This document shows, piece by piece, positions 8,251 through 18,205 of a stretch of DNA of 64,000 nt. The stretch is from Clostridium sp. BJN0001. GTDB taxonomy: Bacteria > Bacillota > Clostridia > Clostridiales > Clostridiaceae. The stretch spans positions 1,985,501 through 2,049,500 of the forward strand of contig NZ_CP094971.1 of assembly GCF_022869825.1 (NCBI RefSeq). Direction: 5' to 3'. The notes under the pieces are model-generated. The model had not been told where the DNA came from, ran no database searches, and saw nothing but the letters and a program-made list of their open reading frames with translations. The translations under genes were made by a program, and so were the position numbers. Positions within the stretch are counted from its first letter, which is position 1; each line of letters opens with the position of its first letter.

Positions 8251-8538
8251 TTATCTATTATTCTCATCAACGTCATCAACATCTTCATAATCAACGTCAA
8301 TAATCTTCCCCTTAAAGTCTTCATCAAATTTATGCATACTGTCATGCTCATTATCAAGGCTTCTCTTAAAATCATCTGCTTTTTTTTGTTTTATGTATTG
8401 TCTTACTTTATTTACAACATAGATGACTGCGATAACTCCTAAAATAATAGGCAAAAGCTGTATAAAAAGCATCGCTACAAGCACTATTACACATACTATC
8501 CCTATCATATACACAAATTTTCTAAACCCTTCACTCAT
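8251..8538 (-). CDS. Small membrane protein of unknown function
   Basis: A 95-residue protein. Residues about 8-45 are almost wholly hydrophobic, either one long or two closely spaced membrane helices. They are followed by a basic segment (KVRQYIKQKK) and an acidic cytoplasmic tail rich in Asp and Glu (DYEDVDDVDENN). No family is recognisable. The ATG at 8538 has AGAGG nine bases upstream; a TTG three codons earlier sits too close to it. The gene stands alone between terminators. Confidence 0.75.
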   Translation of the reverse strand: MSEGFRKFVYMIGIVCVIVLVAMLFIQLLPIILGVIAVIYVVNKVRQYIKQKKADDFKRSLDNEHDSMHKFDEDFKGKIIDVDYEDVDDVDENNR

Positions 8539-8616
8539 GTAACTCAACCTCTATAATATTATTTGTCATATACATATTATATTGCTTTTTCTTAATATTG
8601 TAAACAAAATCTAATA

Positions 8617-9798
8617 TCATTCTTTACTTCTTTTTATAAAGAGTAGAGAAAAAATAAGCACTACTGGAAATATTAATGCTGAAAATATACCTTTTTTTAT
8701 ATCTCCTGAAAACATCTGTGTAACAATTCCTACTACAAAAGGTCCACTAGAGCATCCAACGTCTCCTCCAAAAGCAAGAAGTGCAAACATAAATGTTCCT
8801 CCACCCTTTATTCTCTCAGCTGACATAGAAAATGTTCCTGGCCAAAGTATTCCAACAGATAATCCACATAATCCACAACCTAATAATCCTATTACTGAAT
8901 TTGTACTAAGCGATATCATTAAATAGCTTATTATACAGAGAATTCCGCTTAAAATCATAAACTTTTTAAGGCTTACCTTACTACTTTTTTTAGAATATAA
9001 AAGCCTTGAGCTACCCATTAACAAAGCAAAAAAACATGGTCCTAATAAGTCTCCTATATTTTTATTAACATTTAATCCTTTTTCTGCAAAATATGATGCC
9101 CACTGGCTTACTGCTTGTTCACATGCACCAGCACATATCATTAATATAATTAAAATGTAAAATAGTTTATTTCTCATAAGATGCTTTACAGGCATACTTT
9201 CATTTTCTTCATTTAATGCCTTTATAGGCACCTTAAAGAATAATATTGTATTAAAAATCGGAATCATTGCCCATAATACTGATAATATTGCCCAATTATT
9301 AAGTCCAAAGAATGCAAAAAACAATGTAGAAAAAAGTATAACTCCTGCTTGTCCCCAACAATAAAATGAATGTAGAAGACTCATCTTCGCTGATTTATCA
9401 TTTGTTGGACATGCTTCCACTATAGGGCTTATCATTACTTCTATTATTCCACCACCAACTGCATATAAAGAAGCCGAAATTACTATGCCTATATATGGAT
9501 TTTCTAAAGCATTTGGAAGAATAGCTAAAAGTATCAGACCTAATGAAGAAAAAATATGAGCTATTATAACTGAAGCTCTATACCCTATCTTATCTATAAA
9601 TACAGCTGAAAATAAATCTATTATAAGCTGTATTGAAAAATTTAGTGCTATTATAAATGTTATTTTATCAAGGGGTATGTTATACTGCTTATTTAAAGTT
9701 ACAAATAAAAGAGGTAAAAAATTATTAACTATTGCCTGAGTTATGTAACCTATAAAACATGCATAAACTGTATAATTGTAATTATTTTTTATTTTCAT
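8617..9798 (-). CDS. Major facilitator superfamily transporter
   Basis: A 393-residue integral membrane protein with about 12 hydrophobic helices and a central cytoplasmic loop near residues 195-210 (KALNEENESMPVKH), the usual 6+6 MFS layout. A basic loop after helix 2 (DKIGYRAS) resembles the MFS loop 2-3 signature in a weak form. Residues SEGR-like sugar or drug motifs are not clear, so the substrate is unknown; some FucP/sugar-type carriers have a similar length and look. The start follows CAGGAG with normal spacing. It is a single gene; the gltBD terminator lies upstream. Confidence 0.8.
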   Translation of the reverse strand: MKIKNNYNYTVYACFIGYITQAIVNNFLPLLFVTLNKQYNIPLDKITFIIALNFSIQLIIDLFSAVFIDKIGYRASVIIAHIFSSLGLILLAILPNALENPYIGIVISASLYAVGGGIIEVMISPIVEACPTNDKSAKMSLLHSFYCWGQAGVILFSTLFFAFFGLNNWAILSVLWAMIPIFNTILFFKVPIKALNEENESMPVKHLMRNKLFYILIILMICAGACEQAVSQWASYFAEKGLNVNKNIGDLLGPCFFALLMGSSRLLYSKKSSKVSLKKFMILSGILCIISYLMISLSTNSVIGLLGCGLCGLSVGILWPGTFSMSAERIKGGGTFMFALLAFGGDVGCSSGPFVVGIVTQMFSGDIKKGIFSALIFPVVLIFSLLFIKRSKE

Positions 9799-9864
9799 AA
9801 TTATTACTCCTGTGCATTAATATACTACAAATTATTTTAATTCCTAAACTTTATAAAAGCAAGC

Positions 9865-9900
9865 AAAAAAATAGACTGCCATTAAAATAGCAGTCTATTT
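9865..9900 (-). terminator. Terminator of the glnA-gltBD operon
   Basis: A perfect 11-bp stem (9869-9879 with 9890-9900), 10-base loop, and a seven-base T run on the minus strand. Confidence 0.85.
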
Positions 9901-9957
9901 TACCCTATTTTCCGTAAGAGAAAGATTTCTCATAAGTTTTTATTTGAATTCTATTAT

Positions 9958-11433
9958 TTATTTTCTAAGAAATTTATCAACAGCTTTTGTTACTGCTAAT
10001 CCTTCACTTATTGCAGTTACAACAAGTGACTGTCCACGTCTAGCATCTCCTATTGCAAATACTTTAGGTACATTAGTTTCAAATTTTCCAAAGTCTGCTT
10101 TTACGTTACTTCTTCCATCTGATTCAACGCTAAATGCTTCTTTTAAATAATCCTGTGATCCTAAGAATCCCATTGCTATTAAAATAAGTTCTGCTTTTAC
10201 ATTTTTCTTAGATCCTTCAACTTGAGATGGAATTCTTCTTCCGTTATCTCCCATCTTCCACTCAACCTTAACTGTATCAACACTTTCAAGTTTTCCATCT
10301 TTATCTGTATAAACTTTAGTTACAGTAGTTAAATATTCTCTTGGATCTTTTCCATAAAGTTTTATATATTCATCCTGACCATAGTCAATTTTAAGGATTT
10401 TAGGCCATTCTGGCCATGGATTATCCTCTGCTCTTTCTACTGGAGGTTTTCCCATTATCTCATACTGAATAAGTGATTTGCACTTGTGTCTTAATGCTGT
10501 AGCAACACAGTCAGTTCCTGTATCACCACCACCTATTACGATAACATTCTTATCTTTTGCTGAAATAAATTCATTGTCTTCATGATTTGAATCTAAAAGA
10601 CTCTTAGTATTTTTCTTTAAGAAATCTACAGCAAAGTAAATTCCTGATTTAACATCTTCTCTTCCCTCTGCATTAAGATCTCTTGGATTAGATGCACCTG
10701 TTGCAATTACAACTGCATCAAATTCATCTAAAATTTTCTGTGCATCATAGTTTTTACCTATATCCGCATTTGTTACAAATTTAACTCCTTCTTCAGCCAT
10801 AAGTCTTATTCTTCTTAAAACAACATCTTTATCAAGCTTCATATTAGGAATTCCATACATTAATAATCCACCTGGTCTATCGCTTCTTTCAAATACTGTA
10901 ACCTTATGTCCACACTTATTAAGACCATCGGCTGCTGCAAGTCCTGAAGGACCTGATCCTATTACAGCTACTTTCTTACCTGTTCTCTTAAGTGGTGCAT
11001 TTGCTTTTACTATTTCGTTCTCATATGCAGTATCAATTATAGCTCTTTCATTTTCTTTTATTGAGACAGGGATTCCATTTAATCCTTCTGTACATCCTGC
11101 TTCACATGGTGCAGGACATACTCTTCCTGTAAACTCTGGAAATGGATTATGCTTTATAAGTCTTTCATAAGCAAGATCCCATTTTCCTCTGTATACTAAA
11201 TCATTCCATTCTGGGATTAAGTTATGAATAGGACATCCTGATACCATTCCCTTAAATAAAACTCCAGCCTGGCAAAAAGGAACTCCGCAATTCATGCATC
11301 TTGCTCCTTGAATCTGCTGTTTTTCAAGTGGAAGTCTTAAATGAAATTCATTATAATCCTTTAATCTTTCATCTATATCTCTATTTTTGCCTTCTTCTCT
11401 GTCATATTCTAAAAATCCTGTTGGTTTTCCCAT
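9958..11433 (-). CDS. gltD: Glutamate synthase small (beta) subunit
   Basis: GltD passes electrons from NADPH through FAD and Fe-S clusters to the large subunit. The 491-residue protein begins with a domain carrying two cysteine groups (CMNCGVPFCQ near 47-56, and VCPAPCEAGC near 105-114). Then come the FAD motif IGSGPSGLAAADGL near 155 and an NAD(P) motif VIGGGDTGTDCV near 295. The length and layout match the GltD/NADPH-dependent family. It starts 12 bases after gltB with a GGAGGGAT ribosome site and ends the operon. Confidence 0.95.
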   Translation of the reverse strand: MGKPTGFLEYDREEGKNRDIDERLKDYNEFHLRLPLEKQQIQGARCMNCGVPFCQAGVLFKGMVSGCPIHNLIPEWNDLVYRGKWDLAYERLIKHNPFPEFTGRVCPAPCEAGCTEGLNGIPVSIKENERAIIDTAYENEIVKANAPLKRTGKKVAVIGSGPSGLAAADGLNKCGHKVTVFERSDRPGGLLMYGIPNMKLDKDVVLRRIRLMAEEGVKFVTNADIGKNYDAQKILDEFDAVVIATGASNPRDLNAEGREDVKSGIYFAVDFLKKNTKSLLDSNHEDNEFISAKDKNVIVIGGGDTGTDCVATALRHKCKSLIQYEIMGKPPVERAEDNPWPEWPKILKIDYGQDEYIKLYGKDPREYLTTVTKVYTDKDGKLESVDTVKVEWKMGDNGRRIPSQVEGSKKNVKAELILIAMGFLGSQDYLKEAFSVESDGRSNVKADFGKFETNVPKVFAIGDARRGQSLVVTAISEGLAVTKAVDKFLRK

Positions 11434-11445
11434 AACTTATCCCTC

Positions 11446-14400
11446 CTATCTTCCTTTAACTTCTTCGAAAGTCTTAATCTGTGCATCAGCATCACTACAT
11501 CCAAGATTCTTGTATTTTTCAATAGTTTCAACAACTTTCTTATAAGCCTTTGGAATTATTTTTACAAAATTATCTTTTTCTAAATCAAAGCTGTGTAATA
11601 TCTTATTTGCTTTCTTAGAACCTGTTACATTAGCATGTTCTTCTATAAGATTTTTAACTATCTCTTCATCATCAATATTTAATTCTTCCATAAGAATCAT
11701 ATCCTTGTTTATTTTTATATCAAAGTCATTATCTTCTTTATAAAGGTAAGCAATTCCGCCGCTCATACCTGCTGCAAAGTTAACTCCTGTCTTTCCAAGA
11801 ACTACAACTTTACCGCCTGTCATATATTCGCATCCATGATCTCCAACTCCTTCAACTACTGCCGTAGCTCCTGAGTTTCTAACTGCAAATCTTTCACCTG
11901 CAATACCGTTTATAAATACTTTTCCTGATGTTGCTCCATAAAGTGCAACATTTCCTACTACGATATTATCATCTGCTATGAATGTTGATTTCTTCGGAGG
12001 ATATAAAACAAGCTTTCCGCCTGAAAGTCCTTTACCAAAGTAATCATTAGCATCTCCTTCAATTTCAAATGTAAGTCCATTTGGAATAAATGATGCAAAG
12101 CTTTGTCCTGCACTTCCATTACATTTAATCTTTATTGTATCTTCTTTTAATCCTTCAGTACCATTAACTTTTGTAATTTCAGAACCTAAAATAGTACCAA
12201 GTGTTCTGTCTGTATTTGTTATATCTATTTCAAAACTTGTTTTTGTTCCATTTTTAATTGCTTCATTACACTTTTCAATTAATACAGTCTCATCTATAAC
12301 ATTATTTAATTTATGATCATGCTTCTTTGATGGATTGTATCTTACAACTTTTCCTCTATATTTATCAGGAGTATATAAAATTGAACTTAAATCAATATTT
12401 TTAGCCTTCCAGCCTCTTATATTTTCTTTCTGTTTTAATTTATCTACACGTCCTATCATTTCATCAACTTTTCTAAATCCAAGCTTAGCCATTATTTCTC
12501 TAAGTTCTTCTGCAATATAATACATAAAGTTTATTACGTATTCAGGCTTACCTTTAAATCTCTTTCTAAGAACTGGATTCTGTGTAGCTATTCCAACTGG
12601 ACATGTATCCAAATTACAAACTCTCATCATTGCACATCCAAGAGTTACTAGAGGTGCTGTAGCAAATCCAAACTCTTCTGCTCCAAGAAGTGCTGCTATT
12701 GCAACATCTCTTCCTGTCATAAGCTTACCATCAGTTTCTATTCTTACTCTATCTCTTAATTCATTTAAAAGTAATGTCTGATGTGCTTCTGCAAGACCAA
12801 GTTCCCAAGGAAGACCTGCATTTCTTATTGAGTTTTTAGGTGCTGCTCCTGTTCCTCCATCATATCCTGAAATTAAGATTACATCAGCTCCACCTTTTGC
12901 AACTCCAGCTGCTACTGTACCAACTCCACATTCAGATACTAATTTAACTGATACTCTAGCATCCATATTAGCATTCTTTAAGTCATAGATAAGCTGAGCT
13001 AAATCTTCTATTGAATAAATGTCATGATGTGGTGGTGGTGATATAAGTGATACTCCCGGAGTTGAGTGTCTTGTTTTAGCAATCCATGGATATACCTTGC
13101 TTGCTGGAAGCTGTCCTCCCTCTCCAGGTTTTGCACCTTGTGCTAATTTTATCTGAATCTCATCTGCATTTACAAGATACTCAGATGTAACTCCAAATCT
13201 TCCTGATGCTATTTGTTTTATAGAACTTCTTCTTGAATCTCCGTTAGCATCTTTAATCCATCTTTCTTTATCTTCTCCACCTTCACCAGTATTAGATCTT
13301 CCGCCTATTCTATTCATTGCAATTGCAAGAGTTTCATGTGCTTCTTTAGAAATAGATCCATAACTCATAGCACCTGTCTTAAATCTCTTTACAATTTCTG
13401 ATGCTGGTTCAACTTCATCGATAGAAATTTCTTTAGAATTATGCTTAAATTCTAATAATCCTCTTAATGTAACTTCACTATTTGAATCATCTATCATATC
13501 AGAATATTCTTTAAATAATTTATAATCTCCATTTTTAGTTGCCATCTGGAGTTTATGGATTGTAAGAGGATTATATAAATGTTCCTCCTGTCCATCATCT
13601 CCTGAACGCAATTTTTCAAATCCAGGACTATCTAAAGTGAAGTCTGCTGCATAAGTCTTATCTTTAAATCCTCTTTTATGTCTTATTTCTGCTTCTTTTT
13701 GAATTTCTTCAAGGCCTATACCGCTTATTCTGCTTATTGTATTTGTAAAATATTTATCTATTACTTTCTTATTTATTCCAATTGCTTCAAATATCTGTGC
13801 TCCTATATAAGACTGGATAGTTGAAATTCCCATTTTAGATAAAATTTTTGTAATTCCGTGTAATACTGCACTGTTATAATTTTTTACTGCTGTATTTAAA
13901 TCTTTATCTAAAAGTTCTTCTTCTATAAGTGCTCTTACAGCTTCATATGCCATATATGGATTTATTGCTGATGCTCCAAATCCTAATAATGTTGCAAAAT
14001 GATGAACTTCTCTTGGTTCTCCTGTTTCAAGTATAATTCCTACAGATGTTCTTGTACCTTTTTTTACAAGATACTGATGAAGTGCTGATACTGCAAGAAG
14101 TGAAGGAATTGGTATTTTATTTTCACATACGTTTCTATCAGAAAGAATAAATATTGTATATCCTTTTTCAAAAGCTTCTTGTGCTTCTTCAAATAAATCA
14201 TTTAAAGCTTCTTCAAGTGATTTTCCTTCATCATATACTATATCTAATACTTTTGATTTTAAGTTTCCTTCATTTAAAGTCTTAATTTTAGCAAGCTGTT
14301 CATTAGTAAGTATTGGACTATCAAGCTTTATTAAATTACAATTTTGAGGTTTATCTTCAAGGATATTTCCCTCTGGTCCAACATATACATTAGATGCTGT

Positions 14401-16023
14401 AACAATTTCTTCTCTTATTGCATCTATTGGTGGATTTGTAACCTGTGCAAATAACTGCTTAAAATAATTAAATAAAGGTTGTGGTTCTTTTGATAAAACT
14501 GCAATTGGAGAATCCATTCCCATTGCTGCTATTGGTTCTGCACCATTTTGTGCCATAGGAAGCATTGTTGTCTTTACTTCTTCATAAGTATATCCAAATG
14601 TTTTCTCAAGTCTTATTCTTGTTTGCTTATCATATTCAATCTTGAAATTATTAGGTTTCTTTAAACTATCTAATGTTACAAGATTTTCATCAAGCCACTT
14701 TTTATACGGATATTCATCTGAATATGTATGCTTAAGTTCATTATCATCAATTACTTCTTTCTTAGTAGTATCTACAAGAAGCATTCTACCTGGTCTTAAT
14801 CTATCTTTCTTTAAGACTATTTCAGGATCAACATCAAGTGCTCCTACTTCTGAAGAAAGAATAAGTCTTCTGTCTTTTGTTATATAATATCTACATGGTC
14901 TTAAACCATTTCTATCAAGTACAGCTCCTACTTTTTCTCCATCTGTAAATACTATAGCAGCAGGTCCATCCCATGGTTCCATAAGAGTTGCATTATATTC
15001 ATAGAATGCTTTTTTCTCTTCTGTCATTGTATCGCTTCTATACCAAGGTTCTGGAATAGCCATCATTACAGCTTTTGTAAGATCTATTCCGTTCATATAC
15101 ATAAATTCAAGATTATTATCTAAAATTGCAGAATCCGAACCTTCTTTGTTTATTATAGGGAGTACTCTGTTAAGATCTTTTCCTAAAGCCTTAGATCTTA
15201 TATTTGTTTCTCTTGAATAAATTTTATTTACATTTCCTCTTAATGTATTAATTTCACCATTGTGAATCATATATCTATTAGGATGTGCTCTATCCCAACT
15301 TGGAAATGTATTAGTTGAATATCTAGAATGTACAAGTGCAAGAGATGTTTCAACTCTTTCATCTTCTAAATCTTTATAAAATTCTCTAAGCTGAGTAGAT
15401 AAAAGCATTCCTTTATATACTATTGTTTTTTCAGAAAAAGACGCTATATAGAATGTTTCATTTAAAAATTTACTTATCCATCCCGCTCTTTTTTCAATAG
15501 TTCTTCTTACAATATAAAGTTTTCTTTCAAACTCTTTTCCTCTTTTAACATCCCATGGTCTTTTTACAAATGCCTGCATAATATATGGCATTGTTTCAAG
15601 AGCAGCTTTTCCAAGAATTGAAGGATTTGTCTTTACATTTCTCCAACATAAAAGTTCTAAATCCTCTTCTTTTATTATATCTTCAAAGAGCTTTATAGCT
15701 TCGTTTCTAGCCTTTTCATTCTGTGGCATAAATGTCATAGCTACAGCATAATCCTGCATTTCAGGTAATGTAATGCCTTTACTTAAAAGTTCTTCTTTAA
15801 AAAATCTGTGAGGAATATTAAATAATATTCCTGCACCATCTCCTGTATTCTCATCTGCACCAGTTCCGCCTCTGTGCTTTAATCTTTCAAGGATAGTAAG
15901 ACAATCGGAGAGCACTGCATGAGAAACTTTTCCATCAATATTAACTATTGTTCCAATTCCACATGCATCATGTTCTAAGTTTGAATTATATAACCCTTGA
16001 TTATTTGGATTATTTTTATCCAT
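11446..16023 (-). CDS. gltB: Glutamate synthase large (alpha) subunit
   Basis: GltB releases ammonia from glutamine and reductively transfers it to 2-oxoglutarate, making two glutamates. The protein has 1525 residues, the full bacterial length. An N-terminal class II amidotransferase domain starts at Cys about 21 (HDACGIG), which becomes the N-terminal nucleophile after propeptide removal. The FMN synthase domain includes [15 protein letters not shown] [28 protein letters not shown] and [12 protein letters not shown], followed by the 3Fe-4S cysteines [15 protein letters not shown]. The C-terminal beta-helix domain has [14 protein letters not shown] glycine repeats. It lies 65 bases after the ANTAR gene and is co-directional with glnA. 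Confidence 0.96.
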   Translation of the reverse strand: MDKNNPNNQGLYNSNLEHDACGIGTIVNIDGKVSHAVLSDCLTILERLKHRGGTGADENTGDGAGILFNIPHRFFKEELLSKGITLPEMQDYAVAMTFMPQNEKARNEAIKLFEDIIKEEDLELLCWRNVKTNPSILGKAALETMPYIMQAFVKRPWDVKRGKEFERKLYIVRRTIEKRAGWISKFLNETFYIASFSEKTIVYKGMLLSTQLREFYKDLEDERVETSLALVHSRYSTNTFPSWDRAHPNRYMIHNGEINTLRGNVNKIYSRETNIRSKALGKDLNRVLPIINKEGSDSAILDNNLEFMYMNGIDLTKAVMMAIPEPWYRSDTMTEEKKAFYEYNATLMEPWDGPAAIVFTDGEKVGAVLDRNGLRPCRYYITKDRRLILSSEVGALDVDPEIVLKKDRLRPGRMLLVDTTKKEVIDDNELKHTYSDEYPYKKWLDENLVTLDSLKKPNNFKIEYDKQTRIRLEKTFGYTYEEVKTTMLPMAQNGAEPIAAMGMDSPIAVLSKEPQPLFNYFKQLFAQVTNPPIDAIREEIVTASNVYVGPEGNILEDKPQNCNLIKLDSPILTNEQLAKIKTLNEGNLKSKVLDIVYDEGKSLEEALNDLFEEAQEAFEKGYTIFILSDRNVCENKIPIPSLLAVSALHQYLVKKGTRTSVGIILETGEPREVHHFATLLGFGASAINPYMAYEAVRALIEEELLDKDLNTAVKNYNSAVLHGITKILSKMGISTIQSYIGAQIFEAIGINKKVIDKYFTNTISRISGIGLEEIQKEAEIRHKRGFKDKTYAADFTLDSPGFEKLRSGDDGQEEHLYNPLTIHKLQMATKNGDYKLFKEYSDMIDDSNSEVTLRGLLEFKHNSKEISIDEVEPASEIVKRFKTGAMSYGSISKEAHETLAIAMNRIGGRSNTGEGGEDKERWIKDANGDSRRSSIKQIASGRFGVTSEYLVNADEIQIKLAQGAKPGEGGQLPASKVYPWIAKTRHSTPGVSLISPPPHHDIYSIEDLAQLIYDLKNANMDARVSVKLVSECGVGTVAAGVAKGGADVILISGYDGGTGAAPKNSIRNAGLPWELGLAEAHQTLLLNELRDRVRIETDGKLMTGRDVAIAALLGAEEFGFATAPLVTLGCAMMRVCNLDTCPVGIATQNPVLRKRFKGKPEYVINFMYYIAEELREIMAKLGFRKVDEMIGRVDKLKQKENIRGWKAKNIDLSSILYTPDKYRGKVVRYNPSKKHDHKLNNVIDETVLIEKCNEAIKNGTKTSFEIDITNTDRTLGTILGSEITKVNGTEGLKEDTIKIKCNGSAGQSFASFIPNGLTFEIEGDANDYFGKGLSGGKLVLYPPKKSTFIADDNIVVGNVALYGATSGKVFINGIAGERFAVRNSGATAVVEGVGDHGCEYMTGGKVVVLGKTGVNFAAGMSGGIAYLYKEDNDFDIKINKDMILMEELNIDDEEIVKNLIEEHANVTGSKKANKILHSFDLEKDNFVKIIPKAYKKVVETIEKYKNLGCSDADAQIKTFEEVKGR

Positions 16024-16088
16024 TTTTTACTCCTCCTATAAATAGTATTTTTAACAAATATATTAAAACTTATTTATAAATCTGCAAT

Positions 16089-16658
16089 TTAAAATAATTT
16101 TCCTTCTTCGCTCAAAATAAGCTCAGCAATATCACGCATTCTTCTTCCTGAATCCATGCTTAGCTTCTGCATATATCTAAACGCCTCAGATTCCCCCATA
16201 TTTGAAACTTCCATAAGCCTTCCTTTAGCTTTTTCTAATACTTTTCTATCTTCTAACGTATGTTCAAGTTTTTCTACTTTATCTTTAAGCATCCTTATTC
16301 GTCTTCTACTTTGGAATATAAGATCAACTGAATTCATTAAAAGAACAGTTGAAATTTTTGTTCCTATACAGTATATATCTGTATCTTCTTCTATAAATGA
16401 CTTATAAGGCTCATTTACTATAGCAAGAAAACTTGTATAATCACGTATATTTTCATATACATCAAGTAAGCTCATATCTTTAAACTTATATCCTACAATT
16501 GCAAGATCCGGTTCATTTTGCATAACTAATCTCATAAGTTCGCTACCTGAAGTACATATATTAGAAACGCTATAACCATCTTGGCATAAAATCTTCTTCA
16601 GCTTTTGGGCAATTTCAATATTGTTTAATGCAATAATAATATTTCCATTTCGCTCCAT
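16089..16658 (-). CDS. ANTAR-domain antiterminator with degenerate receiver (NitR-like)
   Basis: A 189-residue protein. Residues 1-120 fold like a response-regulator receiver, but the acidic pocket is ALNN instead of two Asp, and the usual phospho-acceptor position reads AIVGYKFKD, with no Asp at the strand end. Residues about 130-188 are an ANTAR RNA-binding domain: LEHTLEDRKVLEKAKGRLME followed by SEAFRYMQKLSMDSGRRMRDIAELIL. ANTAR proteins bind hexaloop hairpins and prevent terminator formation. It sits 31 bases after glnA; in clostridia an ANTAR gene (nitR) next to glnA is known. The glnA leader here carries a matching hairpin/terminator, so this is probably its regulator. Confidence 0.85.
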   Translation of the reverse strand: MERNGNIIIALNNIEIAQKLKKILCQDGYSVSNICTSGSELMRLVMQNEPDLAIVGYKFKDMSLLDVYENIRDYTSFLAIVNEPYKSFIEEDTDIYCIGTKISTVLLMNSVDLIFQSRRRIRMLKDKVEKLEHTLEDRKVLEKAKGRLMEVSNMGESEAFRYMQKLSMDSGRRMRDIAELILSEEGKLF

Positions 16659-16689
16659 AGCAACCCCCGCCTAAAATAAACGAAAAATA

Positions 16690-18021
16690 TTAATATCTAT
16701 TAAGATACTTATCTATTTCCCACTCATGTACTTTTGTTCTATAATCATCCCATTCTCCATCTTTTGCACATATATAATTATTAAATATATGATCTCCTAA
16801 CGCTTCTTTAGCAATTTCGCTTTCTTTCATAAAGTTTACTGCTTCATAAAGGTTATTTGGAAGACTTTCAATTCCTGCTTCTTTTCTTTCCTCATTATTC
16901 ATTGCGAATATATTATTAGAAATTTGAGCAGGTGGAGTTAATTTTTCTTCGATTCCATTAAGTCCTGCTGTTAAAAGTGCTGCAAGTGTTAAATAAGGGT
17001 TAGCACTTGGATCTGGACATCTAAGTTCAATTCTTGTTCCTAATCCTCTTGATGCTGGTACTCTTATTAATGCAGTTCTATTACTGCATGACCATGCTAA
17101 ATAAACTGGTGCCTCATATCCTGGGACTAATCTTTTATATGAATTTACAAGTGGATTTGTTATTGCTGCTAATCCTTTTATATTATTTAAAAGACCTGCG
17201 ATAAAGTTATATGCAATTTCGCTTAATCCATTTTGATCATTTTCATCTGCAAATACATTTTTTCCATCTTTAAATAATGAAATATTTATATGCATTCCTG
17301 AACCATTTATTCCAAATACAGGCTTTGGCATAAATGAAGCATAAAGTCCATGTCTTTGAGCAATTGATTTTACTACTAACTTAAATGTCATAATATCATC
17401 AGCTGTCTTAAGTGCATCACCATACTTAAAATCAATTTCATTTTGTCCTTCTGCAACTTCATGGTGAGATGCTTCTATTTCAAATCCCATATCTTCTAAA
17501 GCAAGTGTCATATCTCTTCTTGCATTTTCTCCTCTGTCTACAGGAGCTAAATCAAAATATCCACCTCTATCTTGAGTCTTTACTGTGGCGTTTCCATTTT
17601 CATCTGTTTCAAATAAGAAAAATTCACATTCTGGTCCTACTTTCATTCCATATCCTAATTTTTCAGCTTTTTTAATAGCTCTCTTTAATGCATATCTAGG
17701 ATCTCCTGTAAATGGTGTACCATCTGGCTTATATACATCGCAAATTAATCTTGCAACTTTTCCTTGCTGTGGTCTCCATGGGAAAATGACAAAACTATCT
17801 AAATTAGGTCTTAAGTTCATATCTGATTCTTCAATGTTTGCAAATCCATCAATTGACGATCCATCAAACATACATTCATTATTCAATGCTTTTTCTAACT
17901 GCTTATCTGTTATTGCTACATTTTTTAACTGACCAAAAATATCGGTAAATTGAAGCCTAATAAATTTTACTCCATTATCTTTTACCATTTTTACAATATC
18001 TTCTTTACTATACTTTGACAT
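16690..18021 (-). CDS. glnA: Glutamine synthetase type I
   Basis: GlnA joins ammonia to glutamate with ATP. The 443-residue protein is the shorter GSI-alpha form without an adenylylation loop. Landmarks are [10 protein letters not shown] near 25, [10 protein letters not shown] (the Asp-50 region), the metal-binding GPECEFFLF near 130, [13 protein letters not shown], the ATP-binding [20 protein letters not shown] near 235 and the substrate-binding [24 protein letters not shown] (written here as RVPASR and [12 protein letters not shown]). It heads the glnA-ANTAR-gltBD operon. Expression is likely attenuated by the leader at 18041-18106 and released by the ANTAR protein encoded next. Confidence 0.97.
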   Translation of the reverse strand: MSKYSKEDIVKMVKDNGVKFIRLQFTDIFGQLKNVAITDKQLEKALNNECMFDGSSIDGFANIEESDMNLRPNLDSFVIFPWRPQQGKVARLICDVYKPDGTPFTGDPRYALKRAIKKAEKLGYGMKVGPECEFFLFETDENGNATVKTQDRGGYFDLAPVDRGENARRDMTLALEDMGFEIEASHHEVAEGQNEIDFKYGDALKTADDIMTFKLVVKSIAQRHGLYASFMPKPVFGINGSGMHINISLFKDGKNVFADENDQNGLSEIAYNFIAGLLNNIKGLAAITNPLVNSYKRLVPGYEAPVYLAWSCSNRTALIRVPASRGLGTRIELRCPDPSANPYLTLAALLTAGLNGIEEKLTPPAQISNNIFAMNNEERKEAGIESLPNNLYEAVNFMKESEIAKEALGDHIFNNYICAKDGEWDDYRTKVHEWEIDKYLNRY

Positions 18022-18040
18022 CTTATAATCCCCCTTTTTC

Positions 18041-18106
18041 TATAAAAAAAGCGTCCATTGGAAACCATGACAGTATCATGAATAACTTCTGAACGCCTTT
18101 GCTCAA
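18041..18106 (-). promoter_or_regulatory. glnA leader attenuator: ANTAR-type hexaloop hairpin overlapping a terminator
   Basis: In the leader RNA, TTGAGC and GTTCAG (18101-18106 with 18089-18094; two G-U pairs) close a 6-base loop AAAGGC, with A at loop position 1 and G at 4, the ANTAR target rule. The same 3' arm is the 5' arm of a terminator: GCGTTCA (18090-18096) pairs with TGGACGC (18051-18057), extendable by A-T pairs, followed by seven T residues. The two structures exclude each other. A second hairpin CATGA/TCATG (18066-18080) sits in the terminator loop with a 5-base loop, so the usual second hexaloop is not clear. Confidence 0.65.
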
Positions 18107-18123
18107 TCTTTTTCTTATTTAAG

Positions 18124-18152
18124 ATTATATATGATTTATTTACTTTTATCAA
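18124..18152 (-). promoter_or_regulatory. Promoter of the glnA operon
   Basis: Minus-strand TTGATA (18147-18152), 17-base spacer, TATAAT (18124-18129). The transcript would start near 18117, about 10 bases before the hexaloop hairpin. Confidence 0.8.
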
Positions 18153-18157
18153 TACCC

Positions 18158-18187
18158 TTTCACAAAAATATTAATATTTTTGTGAAA
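18158..18187. repeat. Perfect 30-bp palindrome upstream of the glnA promoter
   Basis: The 15 bases 18158-18172 (TTTCACAAAAATATT) are the exact reverse complement of 18173-18187. It lies between the Lon-like gene stop and the glnA -35 box, 5 bases from the latter. It could end Lon transcription or be an operator. There is no T run beyond the stem in the minus direction. Confidence 0.6.
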
Positions 18188-18205
18188 AAACTTTATTTTT
18201 TTAAG

